In this document: positions 26,601-35,910 of the stretch, piece after piece
Layout of the letters: every line of letters begins with the position of its first letter
Numbering within the stretch: position 1 is the first letter of the stretch
Assembly (NCBI GenBank): GCA_046155285.1
Contig: JBJXEA010000010.1
Location: forward strand, 62,001-126,000
Source of the DNA: CAILHX01 sp046155285
Lineage (GTDB): Bacteria > Pseudomonadota > Gammaproteobacteria > Burkholderiales > Methylophilaceae
Length of the DNA stretch: 64,000 bases
Direction of reading: 5' to 3'
Notes under the pieces: model-generated
What the model was told of the DNA's origin: nothing
The model's database searches: none
The model's input: only the letters and a program-made list of their open reading frames with translations
Position numbers and translations under genes: made by a program

Positions 26601-29600
26601 TTGTGCCTATGGTGGTGGTACCAGTCGCACCAGTGCTTACATTCGCCAGCGCCACTGTGCTGGCGTTGTGCACCGTCACTGCCGTCGCGGTGTTACTTCC
26701 TGTGCTGATAGCACCGCCCAGATTGATTGCCGCGGCACCACCGTCTACGAGAATATCGCCACTACTAGAGGTCAACGTACCTCCTGCGGTGGTCGTAACC
26801 CCGATACCTGCAAGCGTCACACCTTTACCCACCCCACTGGCGGAAATCGCATTACTGATGGTGGCCGTTGAGCCTGTTGAAGCGAGGCTGATATTGCCGT
26901 TACTTGTGGTCACAGTGCCCGTGGTGGTAAGAGCGCCAGTCGCGCTAATGGAAATATCGTTGGCGCTACTGGTCGTGCCTAATGCCAATGCGCCGGTTTG
27001 GGCGATATAGATACCATTCGTGGTTGTGCTGGCATTAAGAGCCGTCACCACAATATCAATATCATTTGCTGCGCCCACAGCGCCTATACCCGTGCTTGCT
27101 ACAAGTGTTGTGGTAGTGGCTGCGATGTTTTCATTGCCAGCGCCATCAAGAGCGGTAATGTCGGTAATCGCGCCCGTCGTAGCAGTCACATTTACCAGAC
27201 CCGTAGTGTTTGCGATTTGTCCTAAAGCCACGCCACCACTGGCCAGCAAAGTCACCGTGCCGCCGCCAGCAGTATAGACAGTACCATCGGCCATGCTGAT
27301 GTTGCCACTACCAGCGGTCACATTTATAACACCTACGCCACCCGTAGCCAGGTCGCCAGTCGCCGTATTAACAATACTATCGCTATCTAAAACAACATCA
27401 CCGCTGCCACTAGTGACCGCGGCATTTACCGTAAGCACGGTATCTCCGTCTAGTTCAGCATCGCCACTGCCATTTGCCGTCACTACGCTATTGGCATCCA
27501 GCGTACCAGTAGTCACCTTAACCTTGATATTGCCACTGCCGCCCAAGGTACGCACCCCGGTACCCCCAATAATAAGGTTGGTCGCATTGGTAACATTGAT
27601 GTCACCACTCGTGCTATTGGTCGCTACTAGCGTGCCAATGCTGGTGTTAATGTCCGCCACGCCGCCAGCAGAGCCTATACCAAGTGCCGCCGCCAGAGTG
27701 GCGAGGCCGGAAGTGATGATGTTGGGAGTTTCAGCAGCCGTAATGTCGGTAATCGCGCCCGCTGTGGCCGTGACATTCACCGCGCTGCTGGTAGTGTTGA
27801 TTTGACCCAACACCACGTTATTAGCCGCGGTCACATTCACCGTGCCGCTACCCGTAGTAAAGATGGTGCCATCGGCCATGGTGATGTTGTTGGCGGTCGC
27901 CGTCACGTCTATAGTGCCGGTGGTGCCGGTTGTCAGATCGCCATTCACCCCAAAAGTCGTCCCCGTGCCCCCGGTCAGACTCAAGTTGCCGCTGGTGCTG
28001 GACAAGGCGTTATTGACTGTGAGCAATCCGGCCGCATTCAATGTCACACCCCCACTACCATTTGCTGTCAGCGTATTACTGATGGTGATATTGCCAGCTG
28101 TATTACTGATGTTAATAGTGCCATTGTTGGAAGTGCTAGCATTACCACTGGTGGTAATCGCCCCGCCCGCACTCACGGTCAGGCTAGAACCCGCCGTTAT
28201 CGCGGCCAAGTCAATGGCATTAGCATCGGTAATCTGTACTGCGTTAGCGCCACTATTGCTGGCTGTCACGCTGCCGGTAAAGTCGTTGGCCTGGGTTAGA
28301 GTAATCACGCCTGCACCACCGTTAAAGGCGGCCGTTCCGGCTGCGGGGGTTTGGGTAATTGCACCGGTTTGAGTGATGCCAACCGCGTTAACAATCAGCG
28401 TGCTAGTGCCTACGTTACTGGTGCCGATAATCAACGCATTGCTGTCCGTCACGGCGACAGCATTCGCGCCGCTGTTGTTGAGCGAGACGGCTCCGGTAAA
28501 GTCATTAGCCTGCGTCAGCGTAATCACGCCTGCGCCACCATTAAAGATGGCAGCGCCTGCCGAAGCAGCTTGAGTGATAGCGCCACTCTGTGTGATGCCG
28601 ACGGCATTGAAGGTTAAGGTCCCGCTACCCACAGAACTGGTAGCAAATTGAATAGCATTCGTATCAGTGATGGCGACGTTGTTAGCGCCAGTATTGGTCA
28701 GTGTTACGTCCCCAGTAAAGTTGTTACTTGCATTATTCAGCGTGATAGCTCCGGCTCCTGCGTTGGCGGTGGTCGTGCCCGTGACCACAAACGCACCGCT
28801 TTGTGACAATGCGCCGTTACTTTGCAAACTCAAGTTGCCACCCAGCGTCAATGCGGCCACATCCAGAGTATTGGTATCGCGGAGAGAGATGTTATTTGCG
28901 CCCGTATTTGCAACAGTGACTGTGCCACCAAAATCATTAGTCGCATTGGTCAGCGTAATCGCTGCTGCACCCGCATTGATGTTGCTAGTGCCGGTAATCG
29001 TCAGTGCGCCGGTTTGAGTGATCGCACCCGTGTTGCTGGTGGCGCTTAAGTTGCCGCCGACCGTGCCGGTGCCTAGATTGAGTGCGCCGGTGTTGATGGT
29101 GGTGAGGTTGCCGGTGGCGACGCTTAAGGTACCGAGAGTTAAGGCGTTGTTGTCGGTGATCTGTACGTTGTTAGCGCCGGTGTTGGTGAGGCTGACTGCG
29201 CCAGTGAAGTCGTTGAGTTGCGTCAGCGTAATCACGCCTGCACCGGTGGTGAAGCTGGTTGCGCCTGCGCTGGCAGCCTGGGTAATCGCTCCCGTCTGGG
29301 TGATGCTGTTAGCGCCCGTGGCGGTAACCACTAGTGAGCCAGTACCTACACTGCTGGTGCCCAGTACGATGGCATTGGTGTCAGTGAGGGCGACGTTGTT
29401 TGCGCCGCTGTTGTTCAAGCTGACCGCGCCGGTGAAGTCGTTGGCTTGAGTGAGGGTAATCACACCTGCGCCACCGTTGAAGGTGGTAGCGCCTGCGCCG
29501 CCTGCTTGGGTGATGGCACCGGTTTGGGTGATGCCTACGGCGTTGACGGTTAAAGTGCCGCTGCCGACTGAGCTGGCCGCCAGTTGAATGGCGTTGGTGT

Positions 29601-32600
29601 CAGTAATGGCGACGTTGTTTGCGCCACTGTTACTCAAGGTCACAGCACCGGTGAAGTTGTTGGTGCCGGTGGTCAGCGTAATAGCGTTGGCGCCTGCGGT
29701 GATGCTGCTGGTGCCGGTGATGGCCAATGTGCCGCTTTGGGTGATGCCTGCGCCGGTGGCGGTGAGGTTGCCGCTTAAGGTGAGCGCTTGTAGGTCTAGG
29801 GCGGTGGTGTCGAGTACGGTGACGTTGGCCAGTGTACCTGCGCTAGCAAAGGCGACTGTGCCAGTGAAGGCGTTGGCGGCATTGGCGACAGTGATGTTGG
29901 AACCGCCTACTGCGGTGAAGGTGCTATTGCCGGTGATGGTCAAAGCGCCGCTGTTGGTGATATTGCCGCCGGCGGTAGCACTGAGGTTATTAGTGGTGGT
30001 AATCGCGCCTAGGTCTATGGCGTTAGCATCGGTAATCTGGATGGCATTAGCGCCAGTGTTGTTGGCTGCGACTGCACCGGTGAAGTCGTTGGCGTTAGTC
30101 AGGGTGATGACGCCCGCGCCACCATTCAGGGTGACAGCACCTGCACCCGCTGCCTGAGTCACCGTGCCAGTCTGGGTGATGCCGACAGCATTTACCGTCA
30201 AGGTGCTGGTACCAACACTACTGGTTCCAAGCTGAATTGCGCCACTGTTAGTGACGGCAACCGCATTGGCTCCGGAGTTGTTCAAACCTACCGCGCCAGT
30301 AAAACTGTTACCCGCAGTGGTCATGGTGATAACGCCTGCGCCACCATTCAGAGTGACAGCACCTGCCGCCGCACCTTGGGTAACAGCGCCAGTTTGGGTG
30401 ATGCCGACGGCGTTGACCGTGAAGCTACCCGTGCCCAGCGTGGAAGCGCCTAGGCTAATGGCGTTGGTGTCAGTTACGGCAACATTGTTGGCACCTGAAT
30501 TATTGAGTCTGACCGCGCCGGTAAAATCGTTGGCCTGCGTCAGCACAATCACTCCGGCACCACCATTAAAGATAGCATTGTTAGCACCGGCGGCTTGCGT
30601 AATAGCACCTGTCTGAGTGATGCCGACGGCATTGATGACAAATGTTCCAGTGCCTACGTTGCTGGTACCCAGTATTAAGGAATTGACATCAGTCACAGCG
30701 TTGTTGCTACCCAAAGTGTTGTTGAGACTGACTGCACCTGTGAAGTCGTTAGCTTCGAGCAGGGTGATGGCGCCTGCCGCACCACCGTTAAACGTGACGG
30801 TGCCAGCCGATGCTGCCTGTGTGATGGTTGCCCCGCTGGCTTGGCTGATGCCGTTGGCGTTGACCGTAAGGCTGCCAGTACCTAGAGTGGAAGTACCGAA
30901 GCTAATGGCACCAGCGCTGGTCACGGCGACGTTGAAGGCACCACTATTGGTGAGGCTAAGATTGTTCACGAAATCGTTGCCTACATTGGTGAGTGTGATG
31001 CTATTGGCTCCGGCGTTGATGTTGCTGGTACCCGTGATGGCAAGTGCGCCAGTTTGCGTGACTGCCGTACTATTGCTAGTGACAGCGAGGTTGCCCCCCA
31101 CCGTACCAGTACCTAGATTCACCCCTGAGCCACTGGAAATAGTGGTGAGATCACCCCCAATACTTAAGGTGCCAAGCGCCAAACTGTTCCCATCAGTAAT
31201 TTGTACTGCATTGGCTCCGGTATTACTCAAGCTGACTGCACCAACAAAATCATTTACGCCGCTAGTAAGCGTAATAGCATTGGCACCAGCCGTGAAGCTG
31301 GAAGTGCCGGTGATGGCCAATGAGCCACTCTGGGTGATGCCAGCGCCGGTTGCCACCAAATTACCAGTTAGGGTCAGAGTCTGTAAGTCGAGTGCCGTGG
31401 TATCTAAAACGGTGACATTGGCAAGGTTGCCAGAAACTGGGGCAAAGGAAACGGTGCCCCCAAAACTGTTACCTGCGTTGGCAACAGTAATACTATTACC
31501 GCCAGCCACAGTAAAGGTACTGTTACCACCAATCACCAACGCACCACTGTTGGTAATATTGTTCGTTGTAGCCGTAGCGCTCAGGTTATTAGCAGTGGTA
31601 ATCGCCCCCAGATTCAAGGCATTGGCATCAACTAAAGTTATCGCATTCGCACCGCTGTTAGAAGCCGAAACTGCACCAGTAAAGTCATTAGAAGCACTAT
31701 TCAGTGTGATTACACCTGCGCCACCATTAAAGGTAGCCACACCCGCAGAAGCCGCTTGGGTAATGGTGCCACCTTGTGTGATGCCGACAGCATTCACCGT
31801 CAAGGTGCTGGTGCCAACACTACTGGTGCCAATCTGAATGGCATTGACATCTGTTACAGCAACCGCATTGGCACCTGAATTATTGAGACTAACATTGCCA
31901 GTAAAGTCATTACCGGCGTTAGTCAGGGTAATGACCCCAGCACCCCCATTAAAGGTAGCGGTACTAGCACCTGTCGCCTGTGTAATGGCACCTGTTTGTG
32001 TGATACCGACAGCATTCACTGTTAAGAGGCTGGTTCCTACATTCACTGTACCAAGCACAATAGCGTTAGCATCAGTAATGGCAACATTGTTAGCACCACT
32101 GTTATTGAGGCTAACCGCACCCGTAAAATCGTTAGAGGCGTTGGTCAAGGTAATGGAATTCGCGCCAGCATTGAAGCTGCTGGTGCCGGTGACCGTGATT
32201 GCCCCCGTTTGGTTAATCAGAGCGCCGCTTGTAGCGCTGAGGTTGCCACCCACGCTGACGGGACCAGCGAAACTCAATGAATTTCCTGCGTTAACCGTCA
32301 GGTTGCCACCTGTACTCACGCTGGCCAAACCAAGTCCATTAACATCTGTTACCTGAACATTATTTGCGCCACCAGTGTTGGTTAGGCTGATACCCCCACC
32401 AAAGTCATTTGAAGCATTGGTTAGGGTAATGGCGTTAGCCCCTGCACTAAAGCTAGCGCTACCTGTGGCTATTACCAGCGCCCCGCTCTGGGTAATGCCT
32501 GCGCCAGTAGCGACAAGGTTGCCCGAAAGAGTCAACGCCTGCATATCAAGCGCTGTCGTGTCTAAGACCGTTACATTCCCCAGAGCGCCTGAACTAGCAA

Positions 32601-35600
32601 CAAAACCTACCGTACCACCAAAATTATTACCCGCATTGTTGACCGTGACGCTTGCGCCATTAGCGGCGGTGAAAGTAGAGGCGCCAGTGATAGCGAGGGC
32701 GCCGCTGTTGGTGATAGCGCCGGCCGTGGCTGCAACAGCGTAGGTGCCGCTCACCGTAGATGCGCCTAAGTTAATAGCGATAGCATTATTCAAGGATACA
32801 TTGTTGCCACTCACCACACTGACAGCACCGGTGAAGTTGTTGCCGCTATTCAGGGTGATGTTGTTGGCAGCACCTGCGGTGAGGCTGGTGGTGCCGCCTA
32901 TATTGAGAATTCCGCTTTGCGTAATGCCTGCACCGGTAGCCACTAAGTTGCCAGTGAGGGTAAGGGCTTGTAGGTCTAGGGCGGTGGTGTCCAGTACCGT
33001 GACGTTGGCTAAGCCGCCCGCGCCAGCAAAGGCGACCGTGCCGGTGAAGGCGTTGGCCGCATTGGCCACGGTGATGCTGGCTCCCGCTGCGCTAGCGGTA
33101 AAGGTGCTGTTGCCCCCTATGGTCAAGGCGCCGCTGTTGGTGATGTTGCCAGTGGTGGCGGTGGCTCCCAAATTGCCAGAGATATTAATCGCGCCTAAAT
33201 CAAGACCACCAGCGGCATCCGTCACACTGAAGTTGCTGCCGTTGGTGACATTCACCGCACCGGCAAAATTATTACCTGCATTGTTCAAAGTCACGCTGTT
33301 ACCCGCACCAGGAGTAAAGGTGCTCGCGCCGGTAATGACGAGTGCGCCGCTGTTGGTGATATTGCCGCTGGAAGTCACTCCTAAGGTGCCAGTGGCAGTG
33401 GTAGCGCCGAGAATAACGGCATTAGCATCAGTGACCGCGACGTTAGTGCCGCTGGCGCTGACAGTGCCGAAGTCGTTGGTGGCTTGATTCAGGGTGATGC
33501 TGGTGACAGCGGTAGCATTAAGCGTACTGGCGATAATATTGCCAGCAGACTGGCTAATCAGCCGACCAGAATTCATGGTGACCGTGCCGGCGTTGCCATT
33601 AACATTACCAGCGAGGGTGATGTCACTAGTGGCTCCGGTGGCGGTCAAACTCACGCCTGTACCAGTGGTTGAGCCCGCAGCACTCACTGCCAAGGTACCG
33701 CCCGTTGCAGTGATGGACAGAGCGCCAGCTCCGCTGGCAACCGCGCCAGTGACATTCAGCGCACCCGCATTATTGACAGTGACCCCGCCGGTGGTGCTGG
33801 TGAATGCGCCCAAATTAGTAAGTGTGTTGCTGCCAGCTAAAGTGACGCTATTGGTAGTGCTGCCGGTCAAAGTGCCGGTGTTGATAATGCCGGTTTGCGT
33901 CACCGCGCCGGAGATGTTGGCCACGCCGATGGTCGTTGTGCCCGTTGCGCCCGTGGTGATGTTACCCAGCGCTGCCGTGGTGGCATTTTGTACGGTTACC
34001 GCAGTGGCGTTATTGCTGGTAGTGGTGAGTGCTCCAGCTAGATTAATTGCCGCCGCGCCGCCGTTGATAGAAATGTCACCGCTCACACCGTTAACCGTGC
34101 TGCCTGCGCTGCTGGTCACCCCAGCGCCTTGAAGAGTAACACCAGTACCGCTGACGCTATTAGCCGCCAAGGCCAATGCGCCACCGGCGGTAGTGATGCT
34201 GGTTGCACCCGTTCCACCGATGACAGCACCAGTAACATTCAGACCACCCGCGGTGTCATTCAGTGTGAGGGCTGTACCTACGGTAAATGCGCCAAGGTTA
34301 GTGATGGCATTGGCTTGGCTCAATGTTGCACTGTTCAGCACACTACCCGTCAACGTACCGACGGAAATCGTACCTGCTGCTGTTTGCGTGACAGAGCCGC
34401 TCACCGTGCCAGTCCCCGTGACGAGATTCAACGTGCCGGAAGTGCCGCTAATCGCCTGTGTGATGCTGATGTCGCGGAATGCGCTCAAGTTAAGGGTGTT
34501 GGCGGTAGCCCAAGTAATCGCGTCGTTGACCAGCACGTCGCCGTTGGTACCACCTACAAGACCACCAGAGCTAAGAATGGTAACGTTACCCAAACCAAGA
34601 TTAGTGCTGACTAAAAGCCCCGTGGTGTCTCCCCCAGCAGCAGCAATCACAAAATCCACAGGATCGAGCAACCAAGTACCAGAATGACCAGCGGGCGCTA
34701 AGGTAGTCACTCTGGCACCTTCACCCACTTTCAGATTAGAGCCTGAAGTTTCTACATAACCGCCATTGCCACCATTAACGCCACCGCGAGCGGTGATGGT
34801 GCCATCGAAACGGGTATTGCCGTCAGACCACACCGCAACATCGCCGCCATTGCCCGCATCTAGCGCATCTGCATTAATACTTGCTGCTGAGTCTATTGTG
34901 GTGCTGGTAGCACGTTGATCATTACCCCCGTGAAAATCACCGCCGACCATCACTTTTCCGCCGCCTGCGTCGCCGGAGGCGCTTACCGTGGCGTTACCTT
35001 GTAGTGCTACATGGTCACCGAGAATTGTGATGCTGCCACCCTTAGCACCATTGCTACCTTGTGCCGTAGTTACCGAACCCGCGCCCAGCGTAGTGCTGCC
35101 CGTGGCTTTGAATACGATGTTGCCTTGCGCATCTCGTGATGCGGAATTAGCGCTGGCTATGCCGTTTTGCTTGACCGCGCCGCCGAAAATACTGATGTTT
35201 TTACTGACCAGTGAGCCCACATTCAGCACCTGATTAACCGTGGCGTTAATTGCCACCTGCACATCAGGATGCTTGAGGTCTACCAGATTGGCAGACTTTC
35301 CAGCCGCCAACAAAATATCGCCGTCGGGGGCTTCTATCACTCCGCTATTTTCAACGTCAGTAGCCAGCAACACCACTGAGCCTCCAGGCAAGGCAGTAAT
35401 GGAGCCTTGATTGTTAATGCCGCCAGCGCCTGCCACTTCACCAAAAATCAGTTTCCCACTAAGAAAATCTTGATCGGAAAGGTTTAATGTAGACGCCACC
35501 AAACCTGCCACGTTCACTTGCGCGTTAGGACCAAAGGCGATGCCGTTTGGATTAAGCAGAATCACGCGCCCGTTGGATTGAAGGCTACCGAAAATTTGTG

Positions 35601-35898
35601 ACGGATTACCGCCAGTGACGCGGTTCAGCACTTGGCTGGCCGCGGAGGGCTGAATGAAGCGAGTTAACTCGCCCTGACCAATGGAAAAGCTATTCCAGTT
35701 GATGATGGCATTGGCGGAGTTGGTGATATTGAGGACGTTGCCTTGCTGATTGAAAACCGCAGTGCCGCTAGCAACTGTGCCATCAATCGGGTTGGCTAGT
35801 AGAACGGTGGGAAATGCCGTGGTCAACACCAAAAACCGCGCGATAAGCTTGAATGCGGGGGTTTTTCTCCAGCGATTCATCACTAACTGGTTTTTCAT
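20653..35898 (-). CDS. Giant two-partner secretion exoprotein (TpsA, filamentous haemagglutinin-like)
   Basis: A 5081-residue exported protein, roughly half a megadalton. An extended signal peptide (about 1-35, LIARFLVLTTAFPTVLLANP) leads into the haemagglutination-activity (TPS) domain at about 36-290, with INWNSFSIGQGELTRF and the motif NPNGIAFG that guides such proteins to their TpsB pore. A GTWLLDPVDFVI segment near residue 415 is typical of large TpsA proteins. From about 800 to 4360 it is made of Gly/Thr/Ala/Asn-rich repeats of roughly 70-93 residues, expected to form a long right-handed beta-helix. The last 600 residues are non-repetitive. The only cysteine I find is the penultimate residue. 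The ATG has AAGGGAAT upstream and lies 12 bases after tpsB. A surface adhesin or matrix role is inferred from the family only. Confidence 0.93.
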   Translation of the reverse strand: MKNQLVMNRWRKTPAFKLIARFLVLTTAFPTVLLANPIDGTVASGTAVFNQQGNVLNITNSANAIINWNSFSIGQGELTRFIQPSAASQVLNRVTGGNPSQIFGSLQSNGRVILLNPNGIAFGPNAQVNVAGLVASTLNLSDQDFLSGKLIFGEVAGAGGINNQGSITALPGGSVVLLATDVENSGVIEAPDGDILLAAGKSANLVDLKHPDVQVAINATVNQVLNVGSLVSKNISIFGGAVKQNGIASANSASRDAQGNIVFKATGSTTLGAGSVTTAQGSNGAKGGSITILGDHVALQGNATVSASGDAGGGKVMVGGDFHGGNDQRATSTTIDSAASINADALDAGNGGDVAVWSDGNTRFDGTITARGGVNGGNGGYVETSGSNLKVGEGARVTTLAPAGHSGTWLLDPVDFVIAAAGGDTTGLLVSTNLGLGNVTILSSGGLVGGTNGDVLVNDAITWATANTLNLSAFRDISITQAISGTSGTLNLVTGTGTVSGSVTQTAAGTISVGTLTGSVLNSATLSQANAITNLGAFTVGTALTLNDTAGGLNVTGAVIGGTGATSITTAGGALALAANSVSGTGVTLQGAGVTSSAGSTVNGVSGDISINGGAAAINLAGALTTTSNNATAVTVQNATTAALGNITTGATGTTTIGVANISGAVTQTGIINTGTLTGSTTNSVTLAGSNTLTNLGAFTSTTGGVTVNNAGALNVTGAVASGAGALSITATGGTLAVSAAGSTTGTGVSLTATGATSDITLAGNVNGNAGTVTMNSGRLISQSAGNIIASTLNATAVTSITLNQATNDFGTVSASGTNVAVTDANAVILGATTATGTLGVTSSGNITNSGALVITGASTFTPGAGNSVTLNNAGNNFAGAVNVTNGSNFSVTDAAGGLDLGAINISGNLGATATTGNITNSGALTIGGNSTFTASAAGASITVANAANAFTGTVAFAGAGGLANVTVLDTTALDLQALTLTGNLVATGAGITQSGILNIGGTTSLTAGAANNITLNSGNNFTGAVSVVSGNNVSLNNAIAINLGASTVSGTYAVAATAGAITNSGALAITGASTFTAANGASVTVNNAGNNFGGTVGFVASSGALGNVTVLDTTALDMQALTLSGNLVATGAGITQSGALVIATGSASFSAGANAITLTNASNDFGGGISLTNTGGANNVQVTDVNGLGLASVSTGGNLTVNAGNSLSFAGPVSVGGNLSATSGALINQTGAITVTGTSSFNAGANSITLTNASNDFTGAVSLNNSGANNVAITDANAIVLGTVNVGTSLLTVNAVGITQTGAITQATGASTATFNGGAGVITLTNAGNDFTGNVSLNNSGANAVAVTDVNAIQIGTSSVGTSTLTVNAVGITQGGTITQAASAGVATFNGGAGVITLNSASNDFTGAVSASNSGANAITLVDANALNLGAITTANNLSATATTNNITNSGALVIGGNSTFTVAGGNSITVANAGNSFGGTVSFAPVSGNLANVTVLDTTALDLQTLTLTGNLVATGAGITQSGSLAITGTSSFTAGANAITLTSGVNDFVGAVSLSNTGANAVQITDGNSLALGTLSIGGDLTTISSGSGVNLGTGTVGGNLAVTSNSTAVTQTGALAITGTSNINAGANSITLTNVGNDFVNNLSLTNSGAFNVAVTSAGAISFGTSTLGTGSLTVNANGISQASGATITQAASAGTVTFNGGAAGAITLLEANDFTGAVSLNNTLGSNNAVTDVNSLILGTSNVGTGTFVINAVGITQTGAITQAAGANNAIFNGGAGVIVLTQANDFTGAVRLNNSGANNVAVTDTNAISLGASTLGTGSFTVNAVGITQTGAVTQGAAAGAVTLNGGAGVITMTTAGNSFTGAVGLNNSGANAVAVTNSGAIQLGTSSVGTSTLTVNAVGITQTGTVTQAAGAGAVTLNGGAGVITLTNANDFTGAVAANNTGANAIQITDANAIDLGAITTTNNLSATAGGNITNSGALTITGNSTFTAVGGSNITVANAANAFTGTVAFASAGTLANVTVLDTTALDLQALTLSGNLTATGAGITQSGTLAITGTSSITAGANAITLTTGTNNFTGAVTLSNSGANNVAITDTNAIQLAASSVGSGTLTVNAVGITQTGAITQAGGAGATTFNGGAGVITLTQANDFTGAVSLNNSGANNVALTDTNAIVLGTSSVGTGSLVVTATGANSITQTGAITQAASAGATSFTTGAGVITLTQLNDFTGAVSLTNTGANNVQITDNNALTLGTLSVATGNLTTINTGALNLGTGTVGGNLSATSNTGAITQTGALTITGTSNINAGAAAITLTNATNDFGGTVTVANTGANNISLRDTNTLDVAALTLGGNLSLQSNGALSQSGAFVVTGTTTANAGAGAITLNNASNNFTGDVTLTNTGANNVAITDTNAIQFATSSVGSGTLTFNAVGITQSGAITQAASAGAAIFNGGAGVITLTQANDFTGAVSLNNSGANAVAVTDSNALIIGTSNVGTSTLIVNAVGITQTGAITQTPAAGTAAFNGGAGVITLTQANDFTGSVTASNSGANAVQITDANAIDLAAITAGSSLTVSAGGAITTSGNASTSNNGTINISNTAGNITISNTLTANGSGGVTLNAAGLLTVNNALSSTSGNLSLTGGTGTTFGVNGDLTTGTTGTIDVTATANNITMADGTIFTTGSGTVNVTAANNVVLGQINTTSSAVNVTATAGAITDITAAETPNIITSGLATLAAALGIGSAGGVADINTSIGTLVATNSTSGDINVTNATNLIIGGTGVRTLGGSGNIKVKVTTGTLDANSVVTANGSGDAELDGDTVLTVNAAVTSGSGDVVLDSDSIVNTATGDLATGGVGVINVTAGSGNISMADGTVYTAGGGTVTLLASGGVALGQIANTTGLVNVTATTGAITDITALDGAGNENIAATTTTLVASTGIGAVGAANDIDIVVTALNASTTTNGIYIAQTGALALGTTSSANDISISATGALTTTGTVTTSNGNISLASTGSTATISNAISASGVGKGVTLAGIGVTTTAGGTLTSSSGDILVDGGAAAINLGGAISTGSNTATAVTVHNASTVALANVSTGATGTTTIGTTSDVTGAVTQTGVINTGTLAGSTTSTVVLGGANTITNLGAFTSNGTLTINDLGGLNVTGAINSGVGTTTITTTVSALALGANNITGTAVNLTGVGVTSTGGTVDGGAGDILVDANDGAINLAGALTTTSNTATAIQVIDATTSALGNITTGATGTVVLGGATVNNLSGAVTQTGIITAGTLTGNAGAAVTLGGNNVLTSLGAFSSVGAFTLKDNAGGLNVIGNVTTGGATSIVTAGLLDIGANINATGFGLTLGGVGVDQTAGNILAAATTVNAGAGVITLTSATNNFTGDVTLTNTGANNVAITDTNAIQFAASSVGSGTLTVNAVGITQSGTITQAASAGAATFNGGAGVITLTQANDFTGAVSVNNSGANNVAVTDANALILGTSNVGTGTLTVNATGANSITQTGAITQTAAAGAASFITGAGVITLTQANDFTGVVSLTNTGANAVQITDSNALTLGSLSIAAGDLTTINTGALNLGTGTVGGNLSATSNTGAITQSGALAITGTSDINAGGAAITLTNATNNFVGAVSLTNTSGNVQVTDANALTLGTLSIAAGNLTIINTGALNLGTGTVGGNLSATSNGGAITETAGGLAITGTSNINAGANTITLTDAANNFTGAVSLTNTGANAVQITDTNALTLGTLSIAAGNLIAISTGALNLGSGTVGGNLSANSNTGAITQTGALTITGTSAIDAGAATITLTNATNNFVGAVTLSNTGANATAITDANALTLATLTLGGDLTTINTGALNLGSGTVGGNLSATSNTGAVTQTGALTITGTNNIDAGGAAITLTNAANDFGGTVTVANTGANNISIRDTNTLDVAALTLGGNLSLQSNGALSQSGAFAVTGTTSVDAGNGTITLSNAANNFVGAVTLSNTGSNATAITDTNALTLATLTLGGDFTTINTGALNLGSGTVGGNLSATSNTGAVTQTGALTITGTSAINAGAAAITLTNAANNFVGAVNLTNTGGNAVQITDSNALTLGTLSIAGAGGNLTTINTGALNLGTGTVGGNLSAVSNSGAITETAGGLVITGTSNINAGANTISLTDAANNFVGAVTLSNTGSNATAITDTNALTLATLTLGGDLTTINTGALNLGTGTVGGNLSATSNTGAVTQAGALTITGTSAINAGAAAITLTNAANNFVGAVSLTNTGANNVQITDTNAIQFGTSSVGSGTLDVISNGAITQTGAITQAGGAGATSFSAGANAITLTNAGNDFTGVVGLSNTGANAIQIKDSTLLQLGTVTTANSFTANSVGTTVTGTVTGGTGVTINAGTGVLDNSAVLGIITNGGGANTSAVNLTADQMTLGTGANKVVGGAGAVSLKAATDVTVGLGTGGGTLQLDQNELNTVSTSGGLTVGGSSIGSQVLTVGNLTSPIGLSGGGLSIVNGDDVVLTGSLAYNGNNSGTNNLNVTSINHNIVGGGAELLDTTVAGQGNIVLSAHHIGKDDLHTPSTLDDVVSPIHIGANVNGLVTNSNGGDIYIYKTGALKINGVSNAGGSANFVSTGNVTQTAAPIIAEDLTVKTLNNAGASITLGDEFVNRFNDVDSIDFRSRNLGDSANATGQLTFYDYDGYAVYGAVGGGINFGAYDGDIDLGSLLTVSTPLDINAGNGDITLTTSGVILVSGPGQIKGRNINLNLASTVTFQGASNPGQNGDLNIEALNDINIVANNLELLAGHTTVMASGTKLTNDIILKAGNNMKIATTGDLTLQGGTADFGGGVSNAESQANAFITANTLDVKVDGNFYIKAGTVTHTGSNNTASASAIVQAFNGKTLKVKKDMVITGGTINGVGTSKSNAFAVLDPVTTMNLKVGRSLVLEAGSGAGLTSASILNSGEIKLDVGGLLDATLLADRELNSALTVTTIDDGAINKYHTGIVLIGGKGSGRFDFNNNALTQNGYPISWTLYNGAEFTIDTSAGLGFGDAYIQSLAPRGVDSSLYGYLLFAIDRESTGKSARASGDQGNFTRTEVGSCN
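22820..33480. repeat. Tandem, mosaic coding repeats of tpsA
   Basis: About 10.7 kb of tpsA consists of related units. At least three unit types alternate: one of about 91-93 codons (INTGALNLGTGTVGGNLSA...TGTSNINAG...NALTLGTLSI), one of about 73 codons (GANNVAITDTNAI...VNAVGITQTGAITQ...FNGGAGVITLTQANDF), and a third with VTVLDTTALDLQALTL. Some copies are identical at DNA level over long stretches: 23133-23211 and 23691-23769 share 79 identical bases 558 bases apart, which is two 93-codon units. Boundaries are approximate. Confidence 0.85.
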
Positions 35899-35910
35899 GT
35901 TGGCATTCCC

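Noticed and set aside
22820..33480. Possible CRISPR or minisatellite array
   Set aside because: The repeats are long, in frame, degenerate and continuous with tpsA coding sequence, without spacers of constant length.
20963..35233. Many long open frames on the plus strand across tpsA (up to about 400 codons, rich in Ala, Val, Pro and Leu)
   Set aside because: They lie antisense to the repeat-coding strand and mirror its Asn/Thr/Gly/Ala codon bias, which rarely yields stop codons in reverse. They have no ribosome binding sites or family features and break at the boundaries of the repeat pattern.
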